A DNA stretch of 64,000 bases, from NCBI GenBank assembly GCA_963665545.2, contig CAXXKZ010000004.1:1054001-1118000 (forward strand), read 5' to 3'. Below are positions 35,966 through 45,100 of the stretch, piece after piece. Each line of letters starts with the position of its first letter. Within the stretch, counting starts at the first letter, position 1. The stretch is from G963665545 sp963665545. Lineage in GTDB: Bacteria > Pseudomonadota > Gammaproteobacteria > Xanthomonadales > SZUA-36. The position numbers and the translations under genes were made by a program. Below the pieces are notes generated by a model that saw nothing but the letters and a program-made list of their open reading frames with translations, did no database searches and had not been told where the DNA came from.

Positions 35966-38125
35966 CTAGCGGTAATGCCACTTGACACTCACGCCAAGGG
36001 TGCGTGGAGGCACCTTCGCAACGAATCGCAAAGAATCTGTTAACACGAAGTTGAAGCTGCTCGCATCCTCGTTCAGCAGGTTCCTCACGTAGGCCTGAAA
36101 TTCCCACATGTCATTATTCGCACCCAGTCGCAGATTCAGCACACTCATCTTGTCACCCAGGAATTCGGAATCCGGGCGTTCATTGGGAACATCTGCATAC
36201 GACCCGTCGCGAAGGGAATAATCAGCTCGGACAAAGCCGTCCCAGCCGGAATCCATGATGGGAAACTGCTTTTCGACCGAGGCGTTGAACAGGAATCTCG
36301 GCGAACTGGGCAGACGCTGTCCTTTTAACGGGAAGGGCCCGGCTACACTGAAGATGGAGCCGTTGTCGTATTCAGCTTCGACCAGCGATCCGCCAAGCAC
36401 GATCTCCCAGCCCTCCGCCGGGTTGAGGGTTATATCAGCCTCGGCACCGAAACTGTGGGCATCTTCACCATTGCCAACGATAAAGTAGATGGCGGCTGGA
36501 TTGTTGGGATCAGTCAGGTCCGTAATCGGCCGGTCGATCTGGATGTTGTGCCAATCCACGTAGAATACGGCTGCATTGACAGTCACCCGGTTGTCCGCAA
36601 AGCTTGTCTTGCTGCCGATTTCGTAGTTCCACACGTAATCCTCATCGAATTTCTGCGAAAAATTGGGATCAGTCCCGAATGACTGGTCTACATTGGCGCC
36701 ACCTGCTCTGAACCCTTTGGCAATCGAGGCATAGACCATGCTTTGGTCATTGATTTGCCAGTCCAGCGCGACCTTGGGGGAAAGGTCATTAAATGTGCCT
36801 TCTGCCCGCGCAAAATCACCCAGAACCGGTATCTGATTGATGTCCACAATCAGAGAGTCCTGCTCTGAGTAACGCAAACCGAAAGTGGCTTGCAAAGACG
36901 GCGTGATGTCAAAGTAGAATTGACCGAAAACAGCCCATTGCTGGGTCTCGTTAAGCGAAAGCGGCCCCGCTAAGAGATCGACATTGCGTTTGGCATCGCG
37001 GTAATAAGCACCAATGGTGTAGTTCAGACGGCCATCGCTGTCTGAACTCAGGCGCAGCTCCTGGCTCCAGGCCTCGCTTTCGCTCGTTGCACCTGATGGG
37101 CTCTCGGTTTCGACATTGCCGTATCCCGTGATCGAGGTAACCGTGCCCAGGGTGGTATCAATGTTGATGTTCAGTATGGATTCCGTGATATTGCGTTTGA
37201 CACCGGGCGCCAGTGCAGCGGCCAACGTGGGGCCGAAAAATGCCTGGTTATTCTCGTTACCGATGGTGTCGCGCAAGATATTTAAGAAATCCCCCTCAAT
37301 ATTCAACAATCCGGTGTCGGACTCTTCAACTTTGACAATCCAGTTGGCGTCCACTTTCTCACCGGTATAACCAAGGCTGAAACGGCCACCGGAGACTTCC
37401 TCAGTATTAAGATCCTTGCCCACAAATTCAGGCCCGGGGCCACTTGGAAAGATATTCCAGCCATCGATCCAGCCCTTATGGTCATTGCGGTATCCCACCA
37501 CTCTTAAAGCCAGCTTGTCAGTGATCAAAGGGATGTTTAAAACGGCCGATAGATCGGTGCTGCCATTTCCTCCACCTTTGACATTGAACCAATTGGCGGA
37601 GAGGTCGGCGGTAAATCCTGATGGGTCCGGGCGTTTCGAGATGATACTGATCAAGCCGCCAAATGACCCCTCACCCCACAAGGTACCCTGAGGGCCTCTG
37701 AGAACCTCGATCCGTTCGATATCCACCAGCGCCGAATCCTGTTCCGCAAAGGTGCCGCTGGATTGAATACGGCTGGCAGCAACAACGCCGTCGTTGTACA
37801 TCGCCATCGTGTTGACCGACCCGATGTTTGAGCCCAGGCCGCGAATCTGGATATTGTTGTTGCCGCGTCCCAGATTGTTCATGGATAAGCTGGGCACCAT
37901 CCCGACGATATCATCCATCGATTCGGCGTTGATCTGCCTAAGTATTCTGCCGGACAGCGCCTTGATACTGATCGCAATGTCCTGGATCGATTCTTCGCGC
38001 TTTTGAGCAGTGACAAGTATTTCCTCAAGTACTGTTTCATCAGCGGTAGCAATCTGCCCAACGCTGCCAACTAACAGTCCGAACGCACACGTACTTAAGA
38101 TATAACGATTCAGAAAGGTTTTCAT
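35966..38125 (-). CDS. TonB-dependent receptor (intact)
   Basis: A 719-residue outer-membrane receptor. The signal peptide ends near QIATADE. EEILVTAQKREESIQDIAISI is the plug-domain start, with the TonB-box region just before it. QIRGLGSNIG and VERIEVLRGPQGTLWGEGSFGG are the canonical plug motifs, and the 22-strand barrel ends with SVKWHYR. Such CirA/FecA-like receptors without a substrate signature import siderophores, glycans or other large ligands using TonB energy. ATG 38125 has AAAGGAG nine bases upstream, a strong ribosome-binding site. The promoter region contains two inverted repeats. It is the functional paralogue of the broken receptor at 34237-35386. The ligand is not predictable. 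Confidence 0.93.
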   Translation of the reverse strand: MKTFLNRYILSTCAFGLLVGSVGQIATADETVLEEILVTAQKREESIQDIAISIKALSGRILRQINAESMDDIVGMVPSLSMNNLGRGNNNIQIRGLGSNIGSVNTMAMYNDGVVAASRIQSSGTFAEQDSALVDIERIEVLRGPQGTLWGEGSFGGLISIISKRPDPSGFTADLSANWFNVKGGGNGSTDLSAVLNIPLITDKLALRVVGYRNDHKGWIDGWNIFPSGPGPEFVGKDLNTEEVSGGRFSLGYTGEKVDANWIVKVEESDTGLLNIEGDFLNILRDTIGNENNQAFFGPTLAAALAPGVKRNITESILNINIDTTLGTVTSITGYGNVETESPSGATSESEAWSQELRLSSDSDGRLNYTIGAYYRDAKRNVDLLAGPLSLNETQQWAVFGQFYFDITPSLQATFGLRYSEQDSLIVDINQIPVLGDFARAEGTFNDLSPKVALDWQINDQSMVYASIAKGFRAGGANVDQSFGTDPNFSQKFDEDYVWNYEIGSKTSFADNRVTVNAAVFYVDWHNIQIDRPITDLTDPNNPAAIYFIVGNGEDAHSFGAEADITLNPAEGWEIVLGGSLVEAEYDNGSIFSVAGPFPLKGQRLPSSPRFLFNASVEKQFPIMDSGWDGFVRADYSLRDGSYADVPNERPDSEFLGDKMSVLNLRLGANNDMWEFQAYVRNLLNEDASSFNFVLTDSLRFVAKVPPRTLGVSVKWHYR

Positions 38126-38198
38126 CGACTGTGACTCCTTTATCCGCCAACCATTAGCTTGTATCGCTACGTACCACCCCAGACTATTGTTCTTTTTC

Positions 38199-38211
38199 TA
38201 ACGCGGTTAGT
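38199..38211. promoter_or_regulatory. Palindromic operator-like site upstream of the TBDR
   Basis: CTAACGCGGTTAG is a perfect 5-base-arm palindrome about 75 bases upstream of the TBDR start, adjacent to an AT-rich promoter-like stretch. It has the form of a LacI- or TetR-type operator. The regulator is unknown. Confidence 0.45.
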
Positions 38212-38222
38212 ACATTTAAATT

Positions 38223-38275
38223 GTAATTAAGTTAATTTGAACGTTGAGTCAATCATGTAAAATTAACATAATTAC
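38223..38275. promoter_or_regulatory. Long AT-rich inverted repeat upstream of the TBDR
   Basis: GTAATTAAGTTAAT (38223-38236) and ATTAACATAATTAC (38262-38275) pair at 13 of 14 positions across a 25-base centre. The AT-rich arms suit a homodimeric regulator that binds two half-sites, or an AT-rich promoter with an UP-like element. Confidence 0.45.
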
Positions 38276-38493
38276 CGGGAGAGTCAAGCAATTTCTTGGT
38301 CATGTTCGTTCAGGCCAGGTAGGTCGCTTGGCGGCAAAACCGACGTCTCACCTGCTACCAGAAATGGCACATGAGCCTTTTACCTCAGAGGGGCCGGGAT
38401 GGACTAGTTCATTGGGATATGGAACCCAGCGTCAGGATTCCATGATTGGTGTGCAGCCAATTTCTGACTGGTTCTGACAGGTTTCCGCCTTTG

Positions 38494-41373
38494 TCAGTAG
38501 TCGACCGGAATGACCGGCAATTCCAACCGCGAGGGATACTTTCTCGAATGGTGTACCGACTGATTAGCAGTTCGCCACTCGGTGTCTGTCGCAACGGGAT
38601 TTCCGGTGTTCTGATTGGGGTTCGTGTGGGGAAAGTCGCTACTGGAAATTTCAATCCGAATACGGTGCCCGGGTTGAAAGACGTGGCCAACAGCCGACAA
38701 TTCGATTCGAAAACGAGTGGGCTGGTTGGGGGTCAGCAATTCTTCGCTCTGGAAGCCATTTCGATAGCGGGCACGAAGAACGCCCAGATTGTGGTTGATT
38801 TTGAGCGCCCGCCCATCGGGCAGAACATCAAGCAGTTTGGCGGTGAAGTCGGTGTCCCGTGCGTCACTTGAGGCATAGAGCTCCACGAATGGGGTGCCCA
38901 GCACCGCCACGGCATCCTTCAATACCGGTCCGGTGTAGACCAGCACGTCTTCACGTTCTTCGAGCTTGCTGTGATCCGTCGCACTAGCTTGTGTTGGAAC
39001 CGGGTTCTTCGGATCGAATACGTACTGGTCCGGAGAACTCCTGAAAGGAGGCCTCGAACCCAAGCGACCGTCACCATGGGATGTGTTGGCCTTGCCGCCA
39101 CTTTTCAGATAAAGATTCAGTGCTTTGGTCGTCGCCGCCGGGTACTCGTCCAACTCGAGCCACCGATCAGCACCCGTCAAATAAACCAACGCCCTAGGCA
39201 TATTCAGGAATTCTGTCTCACCTTTCAAACACCAATCGAGAAACCCCAGCCGAACTGTTTGCATTTCCAGCACGGATCGGGCGGAGAACTGAATTTCACC
39301 GACACTCAGCGGGCCACTGAGATAGGTATCTGCATGCCGCCAGGGCCCGATCACGAGATACTGCTGGTCCGCCGCCGGTGAGTGGGCACGCATACCTGAC
39401 CAATAGAACAAGGCCCCAGGCTGATCGCCATCGAACCACCCCGTCACGGTCAGGGCGGGAATTTCAACGGTTGCAAATTCTTGCGGGGTCACATGAATAG
39501 GTTGCCAATAATCATCAAGCGTCGAATGCTCAAGCCAATTGCGATAAAGGGGTATCTTGATGCCGCTATACACCTCGTCCATTGTCAGCAATGGTCGATG
39601 TTCAAGCACCTTCATGGCCGCTTCTTCGTCGGCCGGCGCTGTGGCATCGGGATATCGTGAGGCGATCCACGGGAGCGCGAATTCCAAAACAAATGCGCCG
39701 CCAGAGTAGGGGATTTCGTCGAAGATTCGGCCCGAAGAAACGTGCGGCATGATGCATTCCAAGTGCGGTGGTCTCTCCAGTGCCGCCAGCCACTGAACGG
39801 TACCCAAATAGGAACCGCCGTCCATCGCCACTTTGCCATTGGACCAGGGCTGAATTGCAATCCACTCAATGGTGTCGTAGCCGTCCTGGCCCTCGGGAAA
39901 GTAAAAGTTGAATTCGCCGCCGGAAAGGCCTTGCCCACGCGTGTCCTGAAATGCAACTGCGTAGCCCTCAGCGACGTATCGTTCCAGTTTGTAGCGCGCA
40001 TAAGTGGCGGCGTCCTTCACATAGGGCGTGCGCACCAGCACCGTCGGGAACGGCCCATCGCCTTCGGGCAGGTGAATGTCCGTCGACAATTCAATGCCGT
40101 CCCGCATTGGCACGCGTTGGTCGGCCAGATTTCTGGCAAGCGTACTACTTGTGAATTCGAGTTCAGGATAGTTGTCGAGTTCGCCGTTGAGCAGTGGCGA
40201 TTTACTATGGCCACGCAAATAGTGATCGAAAAAGTCGCGAGTCAGGTCAACGATGATCCGGTGAATGCGAGCCACTTGCGCCCCGCTTAACCCGTCACCC
40301 GCCTGATCCGGCGCTAACAATGGCAAATCAGAGAAACTGCCGTGATTGCTGCCCCCAATCACCACCTCATACCAATCCTGGCTTGATCCTTCAATGAGCT
40401 GCTCGTTAAAGCCCTGCACTTCGTCAATCAGGGCCGCCATGGCCGGGTCGTTTTCGGGGTTTGGATCTCCGGAGCTATGCAACAACATAAATGGGCGCTC
40501 TGTACCTTTCTCTCGCACATCCCCAAACAACTGACCATCATGGTCCATGGCCGCTTTGATACGTGGATCATCCCGTGACGACTGAATGGCAGTGGCCCCG
40601 CCAAAAGACCAACCAAACGCACCGATCCGATCCAGGTCAAGCCGGTTGGAAAAGAACCCCCCGCCCTGGTTTGCCAACAATTCCACCTGATCCAGCGTGA
40701 ATCGGACGTCGCCCGTCCACAGCTCAAAAATCTCACTGCCCAGGAAGTCGAATAGTGCCCGTGCATTGGTGGTTCTGTCCTTGTCCGGATCTGATTTTGG
40801 AGTCGGCAATGCATCATTCACAAATTCATAGCCATCGGGAAACCTGATGCTTCGGTTGAAGCCTGTATGGTCAATGCTGAAGACGACGTATCCCAGGCTG
40901 GCCATGGCCTCGGTGACAAACGAACTGGTAATTCGCGACCAGGACCCACCGTGGTTATAAATCAGAACAGGAAATTTCTGGTTCCCCTCAAGCAATGCAA
41001 TGCCCTCATGGGAACGGCTTTGCAGTCCAGACAGGGGCTTGAAGAGTTGGGCGGTCTCCGCCTCGAATTCGGACAACTCGGGAAAATAGGGAGCAAGCAC
41101 ATCATCGCCGGCGGGTCCGGCCGGATACCAGACCCTGACCAGCAAGTGGCGTTGATCGCCGGGGTCTGAGGTATAGGGCTCGCCGCGCTTCTCATCCACC
41201 CAGAAATAGTCCAGCGTGCCCACCTGATGGGGCCCCGGCAAGCGTTCAAATGCCCAGGGCTGCCGGCTTTCTTCGTGCGCATAAGAGATGGCTGCAGAGC
41301 CCGGAAGCAATCCAATTAGCAACAGCACCCAGAGTACGGCAGAAACGGAAGGAAGCTGAAATGAATCTTTCAA
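38494..41373 (-). CDS. Two-domain exported hydrolase: PAF-acetylhydrolase/DLH-like plus CocE/NonD
   Basis: A 959-residue protein with an N-terminal signal (SAVLWVLLLIGLLPGSAA). Residues about 45-400 form one alpha/beta hydrolase of the platelet-activating-factor acetylhydrolase or dienelactone hydrolase type: FPVLIYNHGGSWSR, the nucleophile Ser256 in GWSFGGATA, and SNHGSF for the His. From about residue 420 a complete CocE/NonD domain follows: VPMRDGIELSTDIHLP, Ser521 in GGSYLGTVQW, then the jelly-roll ending in PGHRIRIEISSSDFP. The second half is strongly similar to the single-domain protein at 10488-12203. The reading frame is continuous, so the fusion is genuine in this sequence. It probably performs two consecutive hydrolyses in the periplasm; the substrates are unknown. 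It lies between two TBDRs. Confidence 0.88.
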   Translation of the reverse strand: MKDSFQLPSVSAVLWVLLLIGLLPGSAAISYAHEESRQPWAFERLPGPHQVGTLDYFWVDEKRGEPYTSDPGDQRHLLVRVWYPAGPAGDDVLAPYFPELSEFEAETAQLFKPLSGLQSRSHEGIALLEGNQKFPVLIYNHGGSWSRITSSFVTEAMASLGYVVFSIDHTGFNRSIRFPDGYEFVNDALPTPKSDPDKDRTTNARALFDFLGSEIFELWTGDVRFTLDQVELLANQGGGFFSNRLDLDRIGAFGWSFGGATAIQSSRDDPRIKAAMDHDGQLFGDVREKGTERPFMLLHSSGDPNPENDPAMAALIDEVQGFNEQLIEGSSQDWYEVVIGGSNHGSFSDLPLLAPDQAGDGLSGAQVARIHRIIVDLTRDFFDHYLRGHSKSPLLNGELDNYPELEFTSSTLARNLADQRVPMRDGIELSTDIHLPEGDGPFPTVLVRTPYVKDAATYARYKLERYVAEGYAVAFQDTRGQGLSGGEFNFYFPEGQDGYDTIEWIAIQPWSNGKVAMDGGSYLGTVQWLAALERPPHLECIMPHVSSGRIFDEIPYSGGAFVLEFALPWIASRYPDATAPADEEAAMKVLEHRPLLTMDEVYSGIKIPLYRNWLEHSTLDDYWQPIHVTPQEFATVEIPALTVTGWFDGDQPGALFYWSGMRAHSPAADQQYLVIGPWRHADTYLSGPLSVGEIQFSARSVLEMQTVRLGFLDWCLKGETEFLNMPRALVYLTGADRWLELDEYPAATTKALNLYLKSGGKANTSHGDGRLGSRPPFRSSPDQYVFDPKNPVPTQASATDHSKLEEREDVLVYTGPVLKDAVAVLGTPFVELYASSDARDTDFTAKLLDVLPDGRALKINHNLGVLRARYRNGFQSEELLTPNQPTRFRIELSAVGHVFQPGHRIRIEISSSDFPHTNPNQNTGNPVATDTEWRTANQSVHHSRKYPSRLELPVIPVDY

Positions 41374-41430
41374 CGCTGCACCTGCCCTGAACCTGAATCC
41401 TGTGATTAAACGTGAAGGCCGCGTGAGACT

Positions 41431-43611
41431 CTAGAATCTCAAGGCCGCTTCTATGCCCACAGTCCGTGGCCGATTGCGATAAAGCTGTGCCGACTCAGGC
41501 ACACCGAAACCCGGGCCGAAGAAATCCGGCCCGAACACGAGCGTGGCAACTTCGTCCGTGGCATTCCTCACGAACAGGTGCACATACCACTTTTCGGTTT
41601 CGATGCCGGCCCGAAGGTTGAGCAGGTTGTAGCTGGGGATTTTGGTGGTATTTGGACTTGAATTTGCGAAATTGGAATAACTGCTGCCCACATACTGATA
41701 GTCCGCCCGTACCATCCCGCTGTATTGGTCGAAAAGCGGCCAGCGATAGTCGATTGAAGCGCTCCAGGACAGCTCTGGCACCGATTGCAGCTTGTCGCCC
41801 TCGACCGCGCCGGATGCAGGGACATCGGAATCGAGCTCTGCCTCAGTGTAGTTCCCCGCGAGGCGCACGGTCAGCCCGTCGATAAGCATCGCGCTAATAT
41901 CGGCTTCGATACCTGAGGTATGGGCGTCACCGAGATTGCTGGTGAAACTGAGCGCGGTGGACGGATCAAAGTCGCTTGTTTGCATGTTGGTCCAGTCGTT
42001 ATAGTATAGCGCCGCGTTCAGGGCCACTCGCCCATCGGCGAATACGGTCTTGAGTCCAACTTCGTAAGACCTAACCTTGTCCGAGTCGAATGTCGCGGGA
42101 ATATTCCCACCGGGATTGCCGTTGACACCGCCCGAACGAAACCCGTCGGCGATAAGCGCGTAAAAGTTTGCTGCGTCATTGATTGCAAAATTCATGTCGA
42201 TGCGCGGAACAAATTGGGAAAAGGATTCATCACGGGTCTGGGTGACAGTGATGACACCCGTTGTGGGATCGACAACACCGTTGATGTTCTCCTGGTCTTC
42301 CTTGAAATAGCGGCCGCCGAATCCTAACTCGAATCTTTCGGTCGCCTGCCAGGCCAGATCTACATACACCGCGTACTGCTGAAAATTCTGAAAAGCGGTT
42401 GCGATCCCGAGGGGCGGCGCACCCAAAATGGGCAGTAAAATGTCGAACACGCGCAAGTCCGAGGTGATGTCGTCGTTATGGTCCTTGTAGAACACGCCGG
42501 CTACCCACTGTAATGGCCCGTCCTTGTTGGACACGAAGCGAAATTCCTGCACGACTGCGTCGTAGTCTTCCCGAAAAATAAATGGAATGATGGGTTGCTC
42601 GAGGCCGAATAGCCCGGCAAAGAAATCCAATACAGCAAGCGAGCCCGGGGAGAAAAAGGCCGCCTCATTTGTTGTTTCGCGATCGTAAACGGAGGTCGAG
42701 GACATAAAATCGGCCCACCCCATCTCATAGTTGATGAGGAGGTTGCCAATCGAGAAATTATCGCTGTAGGGCTCCTCAACGTATGCCGCTTGTTCGAGTT
42801 CACCCGCCTGATCGCTGCTGGCGTAATTCCGGCCGCCGGTCTTGACGTCTTGAAACATAAAGGTACCGGTGATCGAAAGCTGGTCCGTTGCGAACCACGT
42901 AGCCGCCACACGCCCCCCAGTCGATACCTCGTCGTTAACGTCTTCCTGTTCGAGAAAGACATTGTCGATAAATCCCGGGGAATCTTCGTGGTAGGCAACG
43001 ACGCGCAACGCAAAGGTGTCTTCAACAATCGGAATGTTGATCATGCCGGTCATGTTGTAGCCACTCCCTCCGTGTGAGACAGAGGAATAAGAGCCGGCCA
43101 CCCGACCCTCCATTTCCTGGGCATTCGGCTTCGCCGTCAGGACCCGAATCGTGCCACCCATTGAACCCTCGCCGTAACGCGTGCCCTGGGGGCCCTTCAA
43201 CACTTCCACGCGTTCAATATCGACCAGCTTGATGTCGAATTGTCCACCGTTTGCAGCATTTGTGGGAATCTCGTCAAAATACATGCCCACCGTCTGGACG
43301 CCCGATTCCGGGGATATACCTCGAATCGTGATGCGATTCTGACCCGTTCCCTGGTCGGAGAAATCGAGGCCCGGCACGAAACGCGCATAATCAGAAAAAT
43401 TGATTGCGCCAATGTCCTGGAGGAAGTCTCCGCTCAGCGCCGTTACTGCGATCGAAATGTCCTGCAGGCTCTCTTCACGACGGGTTGCCGTCACGAGGAC
43501 AACCTCAAACGTCATTTCATCTTCGTCAGCGTCCTGTGCGACGACCGCCAAAGGCCACAAAACCGAAACAAACAAGAGTGCGCCTATCATTCTGGCAATT
43601 CTTACATTCAA
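41431..43611 (-). CDS. TonB-dependent receptor
   Basis: A 726-residue outer-membrane receptor. The signal is followed by EVVLVTATRREESLQDISIAV (plug start), ITIRGISPESG and VERVEVLKGPQGTRYGEGSMGG. The barrel ends with RPRTVGIEAALRF, a classical aromatic C-terminus. It starts at TTG 43611 with GGAG eight bases upstream; ATG 43590 is a poorer choice. The gene is 57 bases downstream of the double hydrolase's start on the same strand, so the two could be cotranscribed (receptor first). This sequence is only distantly similar to the 35966 receptor. The ligand is unknown. Confidence 0.93.
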   Translation of the reverse strand: MNVRIARMIGALLFVSVLWPLAVVAQDADEDEMTFEVVLVTATRREESLQDISIAVTALSGDFLQDIGAINFSDYARFVPGLDFSDQGTGQNRITIRGISPESGVQTVGMYFDEIPTNAANGGQFDIKLVDIERVEVLKGPQGTRYGEGSMGGTIRVLTAKPNAQEMEGRVAGSYSSVSHGGSGYNMTGMINIPIVEDTFALRVVAYHEDSPGFIDNVFLEQEDVNDEVSTGGRVAATWFATDQLSITGTFMFQDVKTGGRNYASSDQAGELEQAAYVEEPYSDNFSIGNLLINYEMGWADFMSSTSVYDRETTNEAAFFSPGSLAVLDFFAGLFGLEQPIIPFIFREDYDAVVQEFRFVSNKDGPLQWVAGVFYKDHNDDITSDLRVFDILLPILGAPPLGIATAFQNFQQYAVYVDLAWQATERFELGFGGRYFKEDQENINGVVDPTTGVITVTQTRDESFSQFVPRIDMNFAINDAANFYALIADGFRSGGVNGNPGGNIPATFDSDKVRSYEVGLKTVFADGRVALNAALYYNDWTNMQTSDFDPSTALSFTSNLGDAHTSGIEADISAMLIDGLTVRLAGNYTEAELDSDVPASGAVEGDKLQSVPELSWSASIDYRWPLFDQYSGMVRADYQYVGSSYSNFANSSPNTTKIPSYNLLNLRAGIETEKWYVHLFVRNATDEVATLVFGPDFFGPGFGVPESAQLYRNRPRTVGIEAALRF

Positions 43612-43718
43612 GATGAAGTCTCCGTTACGTTGGACATGATCTTCAAAGAATTTACTGTTGGTTTAATTTTATTATATATTAATTCACTACATGTTACCTG
43701 TGGTTCAATCGCTGAATT

Positions 43719-43877
43719 TTACATCGTGAATTTCGACAACCCATTTGCTTCGACGAGATTGAGAACGTGGCCATCAGCTGTAAAATCGCAGCTTCGTATG
43801 CCTTGCTCAGATATTGACTTTCCGTCCCCGGTATCACCAACGTAGTGGAAGATCAAAACTACCAGACCACCTCGCAT
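43719..43877 (-). CDS. Possible small ORF (52 aa) or gene remnant
   Basis: On the minus strand an ATG at 43877, inside the dispersed repeat, opens a frame ending at TAA 43719. The product starts MRGGLVVLIFHYVGDTGDGK and ends NLVEANGLSKFTM. The composition looks coding-like, with balanced charged and Gly residues, but I recognise no family. It may be the C-terminal remnant of a larger exported protein. There is no ribosome-binding site that I can point to. Confidence 0.25.
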   Translation of the reverse strand: MRGGLVVLIFHYVGDTGDGKSISEQGIRSCDFTADGHVLNLVEANGLSKFTM

Positions 43878-43907
43878 ACGGCTTATTGTGCGAACACCAA
43901 TTCGTCT
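43863..43907. repeat. 45-bp dispersed palindromic repeat, copy 2
   Basis: Forty of 45 positions match the copy at 7102-7146, with the identical core starting GCTTATTGTGCG. The internal TCGCA...TGCGA inverted pair is kept (5 bases here). It lies about 250 bases upstream of the TBDR start and 100 bases past the asparaginase stop. Confidence 0.7.
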
Positions 43908-44005
43908 TTGAGACCCACTTTTGCTGCATCACTGATCCTCCATGATTGTCTTCACAGTAAGTTCATTAGATTCAGAAGCCGGCAGAAGCTGTGGTTGGGG
44001 GATTT

Positions 44006-45034
44006 TCAGAACGGCCGGATGCGAATCTGAGCCACCGGATTTCCATTCGTACCGATGATTTTTGGCGCTACCCGCTGATGCAGATCATGGGCCGCCTCAG
44101 CATCCAGTGCGCCAATTTCCTCGAGTACGGCAATTCCCAGGACGTGGGCCGCCCGATCTGCGCCATCATCTATCTTGATTGCCATTCCGACGCCCAGGCT
44201 CGGAACGCTGGCCATGAAAACGCCCTCGGCGCCGACCTTGCTGATACCGCTGAAACCCGGATGCTGCATCAGGATGGTATCAGCCCGGCCGGTTCCGGCC
44301 ACCATCGTGGGATGCGCCCGCATCGCAGCGATGATGCGTTCCGCTGCTGCCTTTCGAACGCTATTGCATCGCGGCATTGAACCAAGCCGGGCCGCGGCCA
44401 AGGCCAGCGCGCCCAAAGGCATCCCGAAGACCGGGGCGCCGCAATAGTCGCTGGCCACCGGCATGTCTTCCACCGGCCAGTCGGCCAGCTCGGAGAGTAT
44501 CGCGGCAACCCGTTCCTGGACCGGGTGATTGGGGTCCGTGTAACCGGCCTTGGCCACGCCCAGATGCAACGCCGTGGTCAGGAAAGCCGCGTGCTTGCCG
44601 GAACAGTTGTTGGCCAGCCGCGAGGGCGGCGCACACTCAGCCGGCGTCAGGTGCAGCCACTTTTCACCCAGCGGTCGATCGTGCGCACATTCAAGGTCTG
44701 ACTCATCGCAGTTGATGGCCTGCAGCCATTCAGCCACACGCTGGACGTGAACTAATTCGCCATTGTGCGACCCGCATCCCAAGGCCAGATACTCTGGCGT
44801 CAGCCTAAACGCGTCCATGGCGCCGCTCTCTACCATTGCCAACGCTTGAAAGGGCTTGAGGCTGGATCGCGGCAAGACCAGCTGGGCGCAATCACCGCGC
44901 CGGAAAATCTCGTCACCAGAGGCGGTGCAGACCACAACGCTGGCCCGGTGACGGCTCTCCACCAGTGGGCCGCGCTCTACGATGACGAGAACCGGGTTTG
45001 CATCCGACAGGCTTTGCGGGTCACGGCCATTCAT
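44006..45034 (-). CDS. Asparaginase, Rhizobium etli type (AnsA-like L-asparaginase II)
   Basis: A 342-residue protein unlike E. coli AnsA/AnsB but matching the thermolabile Rhizobium-type asparaginase family. PRSSLKPFQALAMVE has the catalytic Ser-Lys pair (about residues 57-60). Conserved CGSHNGE and NNCSGKHAAFLTTAL follow, then SDYCGAPVFGMPL. It hydrolyses L-asparagine to aspartate and ammonia in the cytoplasm. There is no signal peptide. It lies 66 bases after the CocE/NonD gene on the same strand as the branched-chain operon, and may be its last member. ATG 45034 is the only reasonable start. Confidence 0.88.
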   Translation of the reverse strand: MNGRDPQSLSDANPVLVIVERGPLVESRHRASVVVCTASGDEIFRRGDCAQLVLPRSSLKPFQALAMVESGAMDAFRLTPEYLALGCGSHNGELVHVQRVAEWLQAINCDESDLECAHDRPLGEKWLHLTPAECAPPSRLANNCSGKHAAFLTTALHLGVAKAGYTDPNHPVQERVAAILSELADWPVEDMPVASDYCGAPVFGMPLGALALAAARLGSMPRCNSVRKAAAERIIAAMRAHPTMVAGTGRADTILMQHPGFSGISKVGAEGVFMASVPSLGVGMAIKIDDGADRAAHVLGIAVLEEIGALDAEAAHDLHQRVAPKIIGTNGNPVAQIRIRPF

Positions 45035-45100
45035 ACCGGCGATTCAATCACAGTTTCGCCAGGTTGCCAATTCTGCCCTGCCTGGATCGAATGGGAGCGC

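Larger units (their letters stand above)
38126..38493. other. Intergenic region upstream of the TBDR gene
   Basis: This holds the TBDR promoter region, AT-rich from 38190 to 38280 with the two inverted repeats listed separately. The remainder, 38280-38493, shows no gene, repeat or terminator that I can recognise, although it lies just past the end of the double hydrolase gene. Confidence 0.5.
43612..44005. other. Intergenic region with promoter, small ORF and dispersed repeat
   Basis: Bases 43640-43700 are strongly AT-rich (TTTAATTTTATTATATATTA), a likely promoter for the TBDR. Then come the small minus-strand ORF at 43719-43877 and the 45-bp repeat at 43863-43907. The part from 43908 to 44005 shows nothing recognisable beyond a weak extension of the repeat. 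Confidence 0.5.
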
